Of a DNA stretch of 64,000 bases, positions 54,785-64,000 are shown piece after piece; the first letter of the stretch is position 1; the number at the start of each line of letters is the position of its first letter. The stretch spans positions 3,410,001 through 3,474,000 of the forward strand of contig CM057224.1 of assembly GCA_029891385.1 (NCBI GenBank), written 5' to 3'. The stretch is from Erythroxylum novogranatense (taxonomy: Eukaryota > Streptophyta > Magnoliopsida > Malpighiales > Erythroxylaceae). Below the pieces are notes generated by a model. That model saw only the letters and a program-made list of their open reading frames with translations, had not been told where the DNA came from and searched no databases. Made by a program: the position numbers and the translations under genes.

Positions 54785-55800
54785 TTTTTTGGTTACGCTT
54801 TAGAAATTGTAGCTAAAAGTAAATATTTGGCAACGATTTTGTAAATCGTTGCCAAAGGCTTTTGAAAATCGTCACCAAAGGGTAAGTTTTTGGCGACACT
54901 TTAGTAAAATCGTGACAAAAGGGTAAATCTTTGGCGATGTTTTTTTTTTAATCGTCACAATATGGTAAACCTTTGTTCCAAATTGTTAAAGCAAACTTCT
55001 TTTTTATTTGAGAGCTTATAGAGGTTAGTGAAAGACGACTAGTGTGGAAGGTTGAAGAATTTTGAATAATATTAATTTGTGAGCTTGGAGGGGCTCGTTA
55101 AATTATAACTTGATTTTATAGTAAACACTTAATTTGAATACTTGAGGATTGGATTTAGGCTTAAGTTGTAAGATGTTTTCATTTCAGTAAGAGGCTTCTT
55201 TATTTTTATAATAGGTTCCTTCTATTTTTGACTTGTTAACGATTTTTTTCATTTTAACAAGTGCCTTTTTTTAATTGTTTCAACAGGACTCATACTTTAG
55301 GAGGCTTTTGTTGTTTAATAGACTACTATCGTCTGATAGGCTCTTATTGTTTTAATTTTTTTAACAGGCCTCTATCTTTATACAAATTAAAAGTAACTTG
55401 TGAATATTTTTTTAAAAGTCACATACACTTCACCCCCCCTTCTTGCATATGTTTGCTTTATCAAAACCGTCTTCAAATCCTTGTAGTTGAAAACTATAGG
55501 CAACTTATTTTAGAAATTGTCGCCAATAATTTTTGGTTACATTTTTTCTGTACCTCATCATCATTATTATCATCATCATCAATACCAGTTGAAGTTTTAC
55601 TGAGGTGCAGAGTCTGAGATTTTTTTTTTCTGTAACTAAATACTGTTAACTATATTTTTATAGTCATAGCCAAAAGTTTTTAGCCACATTTTCATAAACG
55701 TAGCTAAAACTTTTTAGCTACATTTCATAAACGTAGTCAAACATTTTTAGCTACGTTTTTTAAAATATAGTCAAATATTTTTAGCTACATTTTATAAAAA
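54785..55800. repeat. Cluster of inverted subterminal-type repeats
   Basis: Many short related words in both orientations: TTTGGCAACGATTT and its exact complement (54827-54857, 14-bp arms, 3-base loop), GTCACCAAAG, TTTTGGCGAC, TTTGGCGAT and AATCGTCAC at 54860-54960; then AGCCACATTTTCATAAACGT, TAGCTAAAAC, TTTAGCTAC and AACGTAG variants at 55660-55790. Inverted word arrays of this kind are characteristic of the subterminal regions of CACTA-type (En/Spm) and some other DNA transposons. The CACTA ends themselves were not found. Between the arrays (54960-55640) no gene is recognised. Confidence 0.5.
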
Positions 55801-56742
55801 GGCAGTCAAGTGCTTTTTGAAGCATTTTAACCAAATGATATACAATGTTGCAATAAATTATTTGTTACATTTTAATCATATTATTAAACAATATATTTTG
55901 CATATAATGCATATACATAGTTTTATTGTAAATTTATTGTATAAATAAATTGTATAAAATATTATTAATTCAAAATATGAAGCATTGTATATAAAAATAA
56001 AACATCATTAAATTATACTAACAAAAAATATTCTTCGTATACAAAATTTTAATTACAACTTTAACCATTGTTATAGACAAGATAATAAATAAAGAAACAA
56101 GTTTAGAAATTATAAATGCTCAAAACCATGAGAAAGTTGTCTCTGATTGAGTGGATAAACAGAACTCCATGCTTAGATTAGGCATAAATTCATATATGAC
56201 TAGTCGCTACATTCCTCTTTCATCATCCTCAACACAATAACCAATCAACTTAACTAGTTACCATGTTGAACCACCCCAAGAAAATTTACTTCAGTGATCC
56301 ACTCTTTGTGCTCCTACCAACCATGATCTAAAGTCAAACCATCTGAAACAGAGGGAGAAAGTAATCTGATGGCAGTAGGTAAAGCAATAAACATTCAAAT
56401 CTTATTATTTCACAACATTTTATGGATCAAAGGAACTACGAAAAGCAACCATAAGGACAAAGACTTTCCTGCATTCCTTTCTTACCAATCCACAAATCCA
56501 GAAACTGAAAATCATAGCAGCATTCAATAAAACCAGCAAAGATATCAAGAGAAAAACATAAACAAAGTAACAATTTTTCACCAAGAAGACAGTATGAATT
56601 ACCCAAAGACATTATTGATGAATTGTACACGTTATATGAAATAATTTGTAACTAGCATATGAATTCGTAAGCAAAATTAGAGAACAAAAAATAAATCAAA
56701 ACAAATTGTTAAATGGATCTATGAAATCTTTAGTTATCAGAC
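55801..56742. other. Intergenic DNA, no gene recognised
   Basis: AT-rich sequence lying between the inverted-repeat cluster and the hydrolase exons. I searched the minus strand for the next hydrolase exon here and did not find it. Confidence 0.45.
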
Positions 56743-57054
56743 CTCAAAATCATGCTCTACAACATAAATAGGAATAGAAGGTTGAACATTATTTGTCCAA
56801 TCACAAAGATCATCAAGACCTGGGGAGAATATGATTCAAGTAGAAACATAAAATATCCATGTTAGCACCAGAGAGGTGTTTATATATCAAACAAAGAAGA
56901 AATCTGAGCATTCTTAAAGAAAAAAGAAATTTGAGAGTTAGACTAACTTGTTTTTGTCTATTGACGGAATAAAATTAGAAAGTGTTAATGACTGAGACCT
57001 CCAATTGCTTCAGCATGAGAATGAGTAATAACAACTGCATTAATTGTTCTTAGC
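56743..57054 (-). pseudogene. Two exons of a metallo-beta-lactamase-fold hydrolase, isolated fragment
   Basis: On the minus strand exon A is 57054-56999 and exon B 56819-56743, joined in phase (1 + 2 bases) by a GT-AG intron of 179 bp. Exon A encodes LRTINAVVITHSHAEAIGG and exon B LDDLCDWTNNVQPSIPIYV and on. The THSH block is the metal-binding core of metallo-beta-lactamase-fold proteins, and the LDDL, DWTNNVQP and PIYV words match plant proteins annotated as hydrolase C777.06c-like (from memory). An aspartate usual in the HSHAD block is glutamate here. Neighbouring exons on either side were not found, so this is likely a gene fragment, not a full gene. Confidence 0.6.
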
Positions 57055-57849
57055 CTGACAAAAATGTAGCTAGTTATAAAAAGGCAATCTCCAAGTAATA
57101 GATGCAGATAAGGTAAAAGAATTTGCAAATTAGTATCCAGTTATATATTCTTTTATGATAACTTGTGACATGAACATCTTAAGGATTCTTATCACTGCCA
57201 AATTCTTTGAATTCAAACTAAACAATTTATCAATTATCTTAAAAAATACTTAAACTATTGAGTGGAGCATAAAGAATAAAAGACTAACCAAATTTCATTC
57301 AAGTTATTGTATATTCAAGCATTTGTCTTAATTTTTGCACTCCAAATATCACAGTTTAAAGACAACTATCTCCATTGAGAGATTCTTTAGTTTATATATG
57401 AATGCATCACTAAATCAACAGTCATTCAAATGCCCAAAAAGAAAAGGAGTAATGAAGATTTTTTAAAAGCAAATATTATAAGAATGTTATGTCTTCCTAC
57501 AGGCCTAAGATAACGAATGGGGAGACTGGTGTTTAGTATCTTATTTTTATTACTTAGTTATACAGCTTTTAAGCATATCTATTGAAGCAAGAAACATTCA
57601 AGAATTAAGTATCTCACTAAAGCCTTGAGCAAACAAATCATAATAGGGGACAAGCTATGAAATGTAAAGAGATGAACAAATGTGAAAAAATTTCCAAAAT
57701 ACCATACATCTCTTAAAGGGATTTGTAAGGGAGTTGATGAAATGGTGAAGGGAATAATATATGATGGACAAATAATCAATCTAAATCAATTTATAACCTC
57801 ATAAACATGCAATTAATAATTAAAATGGAATAAATTAATACCAAAAGAT
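57055..57849. other. Sequence between hydrolase exons and the copia LTR, nothing recognised
   Basis: AT-rich; no coding sequence recognised. The exact left boundary of the copia element lies somewhere here or just beyond and could not be fixed. Confidence 0.4.
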
Positions 57850-58270
57850 GAGTGAAGCCTCACTATGATTCAAGCTATAAGTAACTAAGACTACAAATCA
57901 GAGGATAGAACAAAGAAAGATCACTACTTGACTAAAGGCAAGCTTGAACAATCCACCCAAAAGGTGAGAGGCCATTTCTGGAAACCAATAAATAAGAGTT
58001 CTTGAAACATGAAACAGAACATAGAGGAATGGTTTGAGGTTACTGGGTTTGTCTTGTGGGTTTTATAACAGAAGAGCTATATGGAAATCAAATCAGATTG
58101 AGTAGGATTCATAATGAAGGTTCCTCCAAGAAAGAAAGTGTATTTCTTATGATTTGATTTCCTTTTGAGAATAAGACCATTGAATTATATAAGGAAATAA
58201 ACTTAATTGAATTTTGAAATATTATACATTTTTCATCAAAATTGTTAATTACAATCCTTAAGCTAAAAAT
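57850..58270 (-). repeat. Copia 3' LTR, partial definition
   Basis: Directly after the purine tract, on the minus strand, reading starts ATTTTTAGCTTAAGG; a terminal TG is not intact. The following 400 bp is non-coding and AT-rich. The LTR end toward lower coordinates was not recognised because the partner LTR lies outside the window. Confidence 0.4.
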
Positions 58271-58281
58271 CTCCCACTTTT
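58271..58281 (-). other. Polypurine tract of the copia element
   Basis: AAAAGTGGGAG on the minus strand, preceded by CTTGTCATCATC. This context is typical for SIRE/Maximus and related copia elements. A second similar tract (AAAAGGGAGAG with TTTTTTGATAATGAC before it) lies at 58538-58548. Confidence 0.65.
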
Positions 58282-58679
58282 GATGATGACAAGAAATAAT
58301 AGATATTTTTAAAAATTCATAAATTTAATAGATGATATATTTCAAAAGATACCTGAAACTTTTATGTGTTCAAACCTAATTAGAAGGAGCCTATCTCTTA
58401 AGAAAGGAACCTATCCTTTATATATTACAAATTTTCACAAGTTCAATAACATAATCAATCACAAATATAAGCAAGGTAGTATCGAGAAATCATATCATAT
58501 ATATATGTAGAAATATGCAAAAATATATCCACATAAACTCTCCCTTTTGTCATTATCAAAAAATAATATAGGGAAAAAGTGAAATAAAAAATTGAAATAG
58601 AGGAAAAGAGTAAATACTGCATTAAACAAAATTATTAGTATAGATAAACCAAGCAAAAAGCAAGTAGCAACAGAGTTAT

Positions 58680-59160
58680 TTAAGAGATTGAAGGATTCTT
58701 CTGAGCAAAATCTACAAAAAGTTGATTTGGCATGTTGTCTATTTGTTCTCGTATTTGTTCATGATTAACTTAAATATCCTTCAGTTGTTATTGAAGATTT
58801 GCAATTTTTTCATCTTGAGGAGGAACATTAGCTTGTTGATTTGGAGAAGAACCTAGGATTTTTGGTTCTCTTTCAGATTTCTTTCTACTCAAACATTGTT
58901 TTGCAATTTGTATTTGAATTGGTAAGGAATGGAAGGGTGAAACTTAGTTCGTGCATACCAACTCATATTTGCAAAATGTACTCTATAATAGTGGGAAATC
59001 TTGGTGAGTAACATCCCATACAGTAGACAACTAGTGGTATGCTTATGATTCCTTTTATCCACCATAAACCTTGAGATTATTGCATGGAGATTTATTCTGT
59101 ATCCTTTTAACAAATTATACACTACATAAGTGTAGCAAACTGCACATTTCAATAGAACTA
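58680..59160 (-). pseudogene. Third ORF after copia pol (unknown function)
   Basis: The minus strand encodes 87 codons from 59152 (MKCAVCYTYVVYNLLKGYRI, then YGMLLTKISHYYRVHF). A frameshift at about 58895 changes frame and the sequence continues with a glutamine-rich, helical tail (SSPNQQANVPPQDEK, then NLQQQLKDI, a TAA, HEQIREQIDN) ending near 58685. The first block resembles a domain found in plant transposon-associated proteins of unknown role. In SIRE-type elements an ORF in this position has been called envelope-like; nothing here shows a membrane protein. The function is unknown. Confidence 0.5.
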
Positions 59161-59228
59161 CTCATGGGGAAAATAAAAGCAGTTGATAATGATGTAAGGC
59201 ATCGTGGTAGTAAGTTAAATTGCCCCTT

Positions 59229-59760
59229 CTAAGGTCTCCTATCTTGGGTATTTTTGACATTAAGGCGTATGGATTTTTCAACATCTCCCAAATCTAGATC
59301 ATCGACATCCCATTTATGACAAAGAAAATCAGTTCTCCCTATAGGAGCTATTTCATTCTTAGTATTAACATGTAAAAGATCAATGATTCCTTCTAAAACA
59401 TGATCTCTAAGAAAATGATGTTTGATTTTTATATACTTAGCCTTAGAATGATGTACAAGATTTTTAGAAGGTTTTACAGCACTCGTATTATTACATAACA
59501 TAGGAATATGAAAAATGTTTAGAGAAAAATCCTGTAGTTAATGCTTCATTCATAAGATTTGAGCACAACAGCTGGAAACTGTTATATATTCCATTTCAAT
59601 CTTCAAAAACGTTATGCAATTGTGTTTCTTGTAGGACCGAGATACTAAACATCCTCTAAGAAATTGACAGTGAACACTTATTCCTTTTCGATCGACTTTA
59701 TCACTTGCATAATCTACCTCACAATAGCCCATTATATCAAATGAATTAGTTTTTGGATAC
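59229..59760 (-). pseudogene. Copia RNase H remnant
   Basis: Segment 59732-59550 (YASDKVDRKGISVHC, then VSRSYKKHNCIT and EYITVSSCCAQ) and 59501-59229 (LVHHSKAKYIKIKHHFLRDH, then an LLHVNTKNEIA block) are the two halves of copia RNase H, in different frames. Confidence 0.75.
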
Positions 59761-59792
59761 TATAGTCCAAAATCTATAGTTCCGTGGAGATA

Positions 59793-60720
59793 TCAAAAGA
59801 TTATTTTGACTGCTTGAAGGTGACTTTCTTTTGGATTTGATTGAAAGCGTGCGCAAAGACACACATTAAACATAATGTCTAGTCTTGAGCTTGTAAGATA
59901 TAGTAGAGATCTAATCATTCCTCTATACTTTGTCTCATCTGTAGCTTTGCCTTCTATGTCTTTATCAAGTTTAGTTCCAGTGTATATGGGAGTACCCATA
60001 GGTTTGACATTTCAAAATGATATTTCTTAATGAGTTCCTTTATGTATTTGTCTTGGCTAATGAAGATTCCCTTTTGTGTTTGTCTAATTTGTAATCCGAG
60101 AAAAAATGATAATTCTCCCATCATGCTCATTTCAAACTCCCCCTGTATTAATGCTGAGAATTCTTCACAGAAGGATCGATTAGTAGCACCAAATATTATG
60201 TCATCAACATATATTTGCACTATGAGTATATCATTCTCCTTTCTTTTAATAAATAAGATTTTTATCAACCTTTCCTCTTTCAAAGTTATTCTCAAGCAGA
60301 AAGTTACTTAACCTCTCATACCATGCTCGTGGAGCCTGCTTTAAACCATACAGAGCTTTGGTTAACTTCATCATGTAATCTACATGGTTTTCATCTTTAA
60401 AACCTAGGAGTTGCTTAACAAATACTTCTTCATTAATGTAATCATTTAAGAATGCACTTTTAACATCTATTTGGAACAACTTGAAGTTTCTATAGCATGC
60501 AAAGACAAGTAAAATTCTAATCGAATTCAATCTAGTAACAGGTGCATAAGTTTCATCAAAATCAATACCTTCCTATTAATTGTAACCTTGAGCCACAAGT
60601 CTAGCTTTGTTTCTTACCACCTTACCATTTTCATCAAGTTTGTTTCGAAATACCCAACGAGTTCCAATAACTAACTTGATTTATGGACGAGGCGCCAGAT
60701 TTCATATTTTATTCTTGTCA
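59793..60720 (-). pseudogene. Copia reverse transcriptase
   Basis: From about 60700 the minus strand carries ARLVAQGY, a stop, then GIDFDETYAPVTRLNSI and the 60530-60246 frame (DVKSAFLNDYINEEVFVKQ, ALYGLKQAPRAWYERL). A frame change follows and 60295-59954 contains the intact catalytic box IYVDDIIFGATN. The 59999-59793 segment contains RGMIRSLLYLTSSRLDIMF. Copies element RNA; broken here by a stop and frame changes. Confidence 0.85.
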
Positions 60721-61379
60721 AACTAACTTAGCTCATCTTTCATAACTGAGACCCAATTTTCATCAGTAGGAGCTTCTTCAACAGACTTTAGTTTTAATTG
60801 TTAAATGAGAGCCATAAAGTTATTCTTGAATGATGATATGTTCTTAGACTTTTAAAGGGGTCTCCAAAAATATATTGATGTGGATCAAGACCTATCAATT
60901 CTCTTTGTGTTTTTCATTGCATAGGTTCCTGCTGAGATGAAAAAGCCTGTTCTGTTCTAGCTTTAAAAGGCCCTTTTTGATTTTATGATTCTAAAGGTAT
61001 AATAGGTGTAGTTTGAATCTCCAATGTACTTTCAGGTACCAATGGATGCTCTTCTTCATTTGAGTCAGTTACGGTTGTCAAAGGTAATACTTAATTAAAT
61101 ATCACATGTATTGATTCTTCTATCTTCTTTGTTCTTTTATTATATATTCTGAATCCTTTACTAGTGGTATTGTAGCCCTAGAAAATAGCTTCTTCTGATC
61201 TCATATCGAACTTTCCAAGGTTGTCTTTTTCATTGTTTAGTAAGAAAAACTTGCACCTAAATGCTCAAAAGTAAGCAGCATTTGGTTTTCTTTCTTTCCA
61301 CAACTCCTTTCTCAGAATAGGTCTTATAAGACACTTGTTAAATATATAACATGCCGTGGCTAATGCTTCTGCCCAGTAT

Positions 61380-62012
61380 CTATGGGTAGCCACTTTCACA
61401 CAACATGGTCCTGGCCATATCATCTAAAGTTCTATTCTTTCTCTCTATAACTCCATTTTCATGAGGCATCATTGGACAAGAGAAGTTGTGACTTATACCA
61501 TTATTGTCACAGAATTCTTCGAACTTTATGTTATCAATATCTCCTCCATGATTGCTCCGAATTGAAGTGACGCAATACCCTTTTTTTATTTGAATTTTTC
61601 TGCAAAACTTCTCAAACGCTTCAAAAAAATCATCCATATTTGATAAGAAATAAACCCATGTAAATCTGGAGTAATCATTAACTATAATAAAACCATAATG
61701 TTTACCACCAAAACTTTGAGTCTTAATAGGACCAAATAAATCCATATGTATAATTTCAAATGGTTGGTTAGTATACATATTATTTTTAGGAGGAAAGCTA
61801 CTTTTGACTTGTTTATCTTTTAAACAAGCCTCATAAACCTGATTGCTTTCAAACTTTAAGGTCAGTAGTCCTCTTACTAACTCATTTTTGGACAATTTTG
61901 ATATAATGCTCATACTGGCATGTCCAAATCTTCGATGCCAGATAAATGAATCCTTTTCTAGAGAGATAAAACACTTAACACTTTGTGAGGACAGTCTTCC
62001 AGTTGAGCACAA
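61380..62012 (-). pseudogene. Copia integrase
   Basis: A 210-codon frame: pre-integrase block (FIWHRRFGHASMSIISKL), then the core with HMDLFGP (first aspartate intact), VNDYSRFTWVYFL, IRSNHGGD and MPHENGVIERKNRTLDDMAR. At the second catalytic position the usual aspartate (IRSDHGGEF) is asparagine, so this enzyme would not be active. The frame then breaks. The sequence between 61380 and 60720 is the eroded C-terminal linker. Confidence 0.85.
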
Positions 62013-62340
62013 TATATATTTTGATTTCTAAGACCAACAAACATATTATTATCATTATGAATATCAACAATTTCACAATGAGATGAATAGAAAATGACTT
62101 TGTAACCTTTGTTATATAGCTGACTCACACTCAACAAGTTATGTTTCAAACCATCAACAAAGAGAACGTTATCAATTGAGATAAAGTCAAAATTACCAAC
62201 TTTTACCAATTTCAGTAACCTTTGCTTTATTTTTATATGCAAAGACAACATTACCTCCATCTTCTCTTTCAATGTACTTGAAGTATAATATTTCACCTAT
62301 AATGTGTCTTGAACAACCACTATCAACTATCCATTGATTC
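61958..62340 (-). pseudogene. Copia protease
   Basis: Near 62330-62295 the minus strand reads QWIVDSGCSRHIIG, with the catalytic DSG triad at about 62313-62324, and continues into a 112-codon frame (62296-61958) with IDNVLFVDGLKHNLLSVSQL. The triad is intact, but a frame change separates it from the rest. Confidence 0.8.
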
Positions 62341-62570
62341 TCCTTTGTCTCCGTTTTAAATCATATATGCAAAAAACATTATCTCATTTTAGGTACCTAA
62401 ATTTTTCTTGATCATTTCAAATTAGTAGTTTGACCTTTTGGTCTCCAAACATACAAGAGAGATAATTTATTTTTTATGAAAATTACAAGAATGACTAATA
62501 TGGATATGAGTATATCATTCTCCTTTCATCAATGAAAATTTTCAAAAAATTTTCTAGAGATAAAGATCTT

Positions 62571-62930
62571 TCAAGCATTTTTCTCTTTCTCAAGTTCTAA
62601 GGTGGCGACATTTTCTTCTAACTGCTGTATCTTATCAAAATAATTTTTTAGCAGCTTATTTTCTAACTTAGCTACTCTTTCTTCAAAAACTTTCTTTTCA
62701 GAAACCTTATGCTTATAGTCAACCTTAAGAGATATCTCATTTGCAGATTTTAATGATTTAATCTTACTCTTCAATGATGCATCACTGCTCTTGGACTTCT
62801 TAAATTCTTTGAAATACTTCACAGTTAACTTTTTGTACTGATCATATAATTCATGATATGTACTTTTCAATTCATTAACTTCAATATTAGAGTCAGAGTA
62901 ATATACCTCATTGTCTCTTGATTCAACCAT
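62571..62930 (-). pseudogene. Copia gag coiled-coil segment
   Basis: A 119-codon frame, highly charged and with heptad spacing (HELYDQYKKLTVKYFKEFKK, then ERVAKLENKLLKNYFDKIQQ and ATLELEKEK). Long coiled coils between zinc knuckle and protease are characteristic of SIRE/Maximus-type gag proteins. Confidence 0.7.
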
Positions 62931-63011
62931 GAAACAAACGTTGTTGACTTCTTCTAGTTCTTATTGTTTAAAGTTTTTAGAATCCTCGTCCAACTAGGTT
63001 GCAGTCATCAC

Positions 63012-63197
63012 TTACTTTCTAGTTTTTCTATTCTCTAACTTGTCTTTTTGAAGAAGAGGACATTCTAGTCTTGTGTGTCCTGGCTTCTTACAGTGATAGC
63101 ATATGATTTGATTGTTTTGTGTATTGCTATTATTGCTGCTACCTTTTGATAGGAACATGTTGCTTCCAACTTTCTTATTTCCTTCTCTTTTCTTCAT
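63012..63197 (-). pseudogene. Copia gag zinc knuckle
   Basis: Encodes CYHCKKPGHTRLEC, a canonical CX2CX4HX4C nucleic-acid-binding knuckle, preceded by an asparagine/serine-rich linker. Confidence 0.85.
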
Positions 63198-63972
63198 CAG
63201 CTTCCTTTTATAGAAGTAGCATATTTTTTGACCATAAAGTAAAACTCATCATCTTTGTCTATTGACAACTTAGTGTCACTTTCATCACCATTTGATTAGT
63301 CGGTTGCTTTTAGTGCCATTCCTTTTCTGTAGAAGGATCCTTCATCTCGCTTAAGCTCGGTTTCATGGATCATCAAATTTTCTTGTAGCCAATTGATTGA
63401 AATAGTGTTTAGATCCTTTGCCATTTCTAGAGTTATCACCTTAGGTCTCCATTCCTTTGGTAGTGACCTTAGAATCTTCGTTTCAAGCTTTCATTAGGAT
63501 ATATTTTTCCCAAGTTCTTTAAGGCCGTGATGATATTGTTGAAGTATCCGAAAGTTTGTCTATGGTCTCCCCCTGTTTCATGTCAATAGTTTCGTATTGA
63601 TGCACTAAAATACTTATTCTATGTTTCTTTACCTTATTTGTTCCTCCAAATGTGACTTGTAGTTTGTCCCACATTTCTTTTATTGTAGAGCAGTAGGATA
63701 TATTTTCATATTCTTCAGGAGATAACGCACATATTAGGTGATTTCTTTTCTTTAGCATTTGGTTGTGCATTTCTCTTGTTAGCATCAGTCCATATTTCTA
63801 CGTTATCAAAAGTGAGAATTGTAGCTCTAACTCTAATGACTTGCCATACTTCTATATCTATAGATTGGAGATATATGATCATTCTCTCTTTCCAGTATGA
63901 GTAGTTGTTTCCATTGAAGTAAGGAGGCTTTAAGCCAAATTGTCCTTCAAAACTTTTCAAGGTGTTTGCCAT
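63198..63972 (-). pseudogene. Copia gag N-terminal region
   Basis: Starts at ATG 63970-63972 (MANTLKSFEGQFGLKPPYFN, then YSYWKERMIIYLQS), the conserved start of SIRE/Maximus-type gag. A frame change at about 63720-63785 leads to the second part (SPEEYENISYCSTIKEMWDK, then QYETIDMKQGETI). Further breaks follow down to the zinc knuckle. Nothing upstream of the ATG can be judged because the window ends. Confidence 0.8.
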
Positions 63973-64000
63973 AATCTGTCATGGGCTGTAAAACACAATA

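Larger units (their letters stand above)
57850..64000 (-). mobile_element. Ty1/copia element, SIRE/Maximus-like, running off the right edge
   Basis: Minus-strand gag begins at 63972 and is followed by zinc knuckle, a coiled-coil segment, protease, integrase, RT and RNase H, then an additional ORF and a purine tract with the CTTGTCATCATCAAAAG context typical of this clade (58271-58293). The 3' LTR lies to the left of 58270; its far end is not defined (57850 is an estimate). The 5' LTR and primer-binding site lie beyond 64000. A coiled coil after the zinc knuckle and an extra ORF after pol are characteristic of the SIRE/Maximus group. All domains have stops or frame changes, so the copy is inactive. 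Confidence 0.8.

Noticed and set aside
1..64000. CRISPR arrays, operons or bacterial insertion sequences
   Set aside because: No regular spacer-repeat pattern, no prokaryotic gene arrangement; all content is plant-type.

Overview
This 64 kb window is nuclear DNA from a flowering plant, almost certainly a eudicot. It is AT-rich, carries plant-type spliced genes, and is full of plant retrotransposons (Ty1/copia, Ty3/gypsy chromoviruses, an L1-type LINE, a SINE-like piece, a hAT remnant). I cannot name the species from sequence alone.

Two host genes are well supported. An F-box/kelch-repeat gene lies on the minus strand at 20930-22207, with a 5'-UTR intron and a TATA box near 23150. A cyclophilin-type peptidyl-prolyl isomerase of the CYP23 type lies on the plus strand in eight exons from 34818 to 48136; its reading frame is intact through every splice junction. 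The two genes are divergently arranged, and as I recall the Arabidopsis homologues At1g26930 and At1g26940 are also neighbours, so this looks like a conserved gene pair whose spacing grew by transposon and AT-rich insertions. A third host-like piece, two consecutive exons of a metallo-beta-lactamase-fold hydrolase (minus strand, 56743-57054), seems to be an isolated gene fragment.

Layout. 1-7378: AT-rich intergenic DNA with diverged repeats, including a local duplication (about 4376-4790 and 5870-6310). 7379-17034: a decayed minus-strand Ty1/copia element, split by two solo LTRs (8931-10813 with target duplication ATGAG; 13537-16827 with target duplication GATAC, sitting exactly in the copia primer-binding site). 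17035-20929: intergenic. 20930-23160: the F-box/kelch gene and its promoter. 23350-34787: intergenic, with a MITE-like element (28088-28844), an AT-rich repeat and copies of a dispersed repeat family. 34818-48136: CYP23. Its sixth intron is 11.4 kb because a minus-strand chromovirus (36844-47243) inserted there and was then hit in its own chromodomain by a second, plus-strand chromovirus (37368-42531). 49115-51772: a SINE-like piece, a hAT transposase remnant with a BED zinc finger, and a 5'-truncated LINE with a perfect 13-bp target duplication. 53745-57054: AT-rich repeat, a cluster of inverted subterminal-type repeats, and the hydrolase exons. About 57850-64000: a minus-strand Ty1/copia element of SIRE/Maximus type with a third ORF after pol, running off the right edge.

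I found no CRISPR array, operon, tRNA or rRNA gene, and no convincing new biological system. The most informative structures are the nested insertions with readable target duplications, a live gene that carries a 10.4 kb nested insertion in one intron, and several repeat families that I can see but cannot name.
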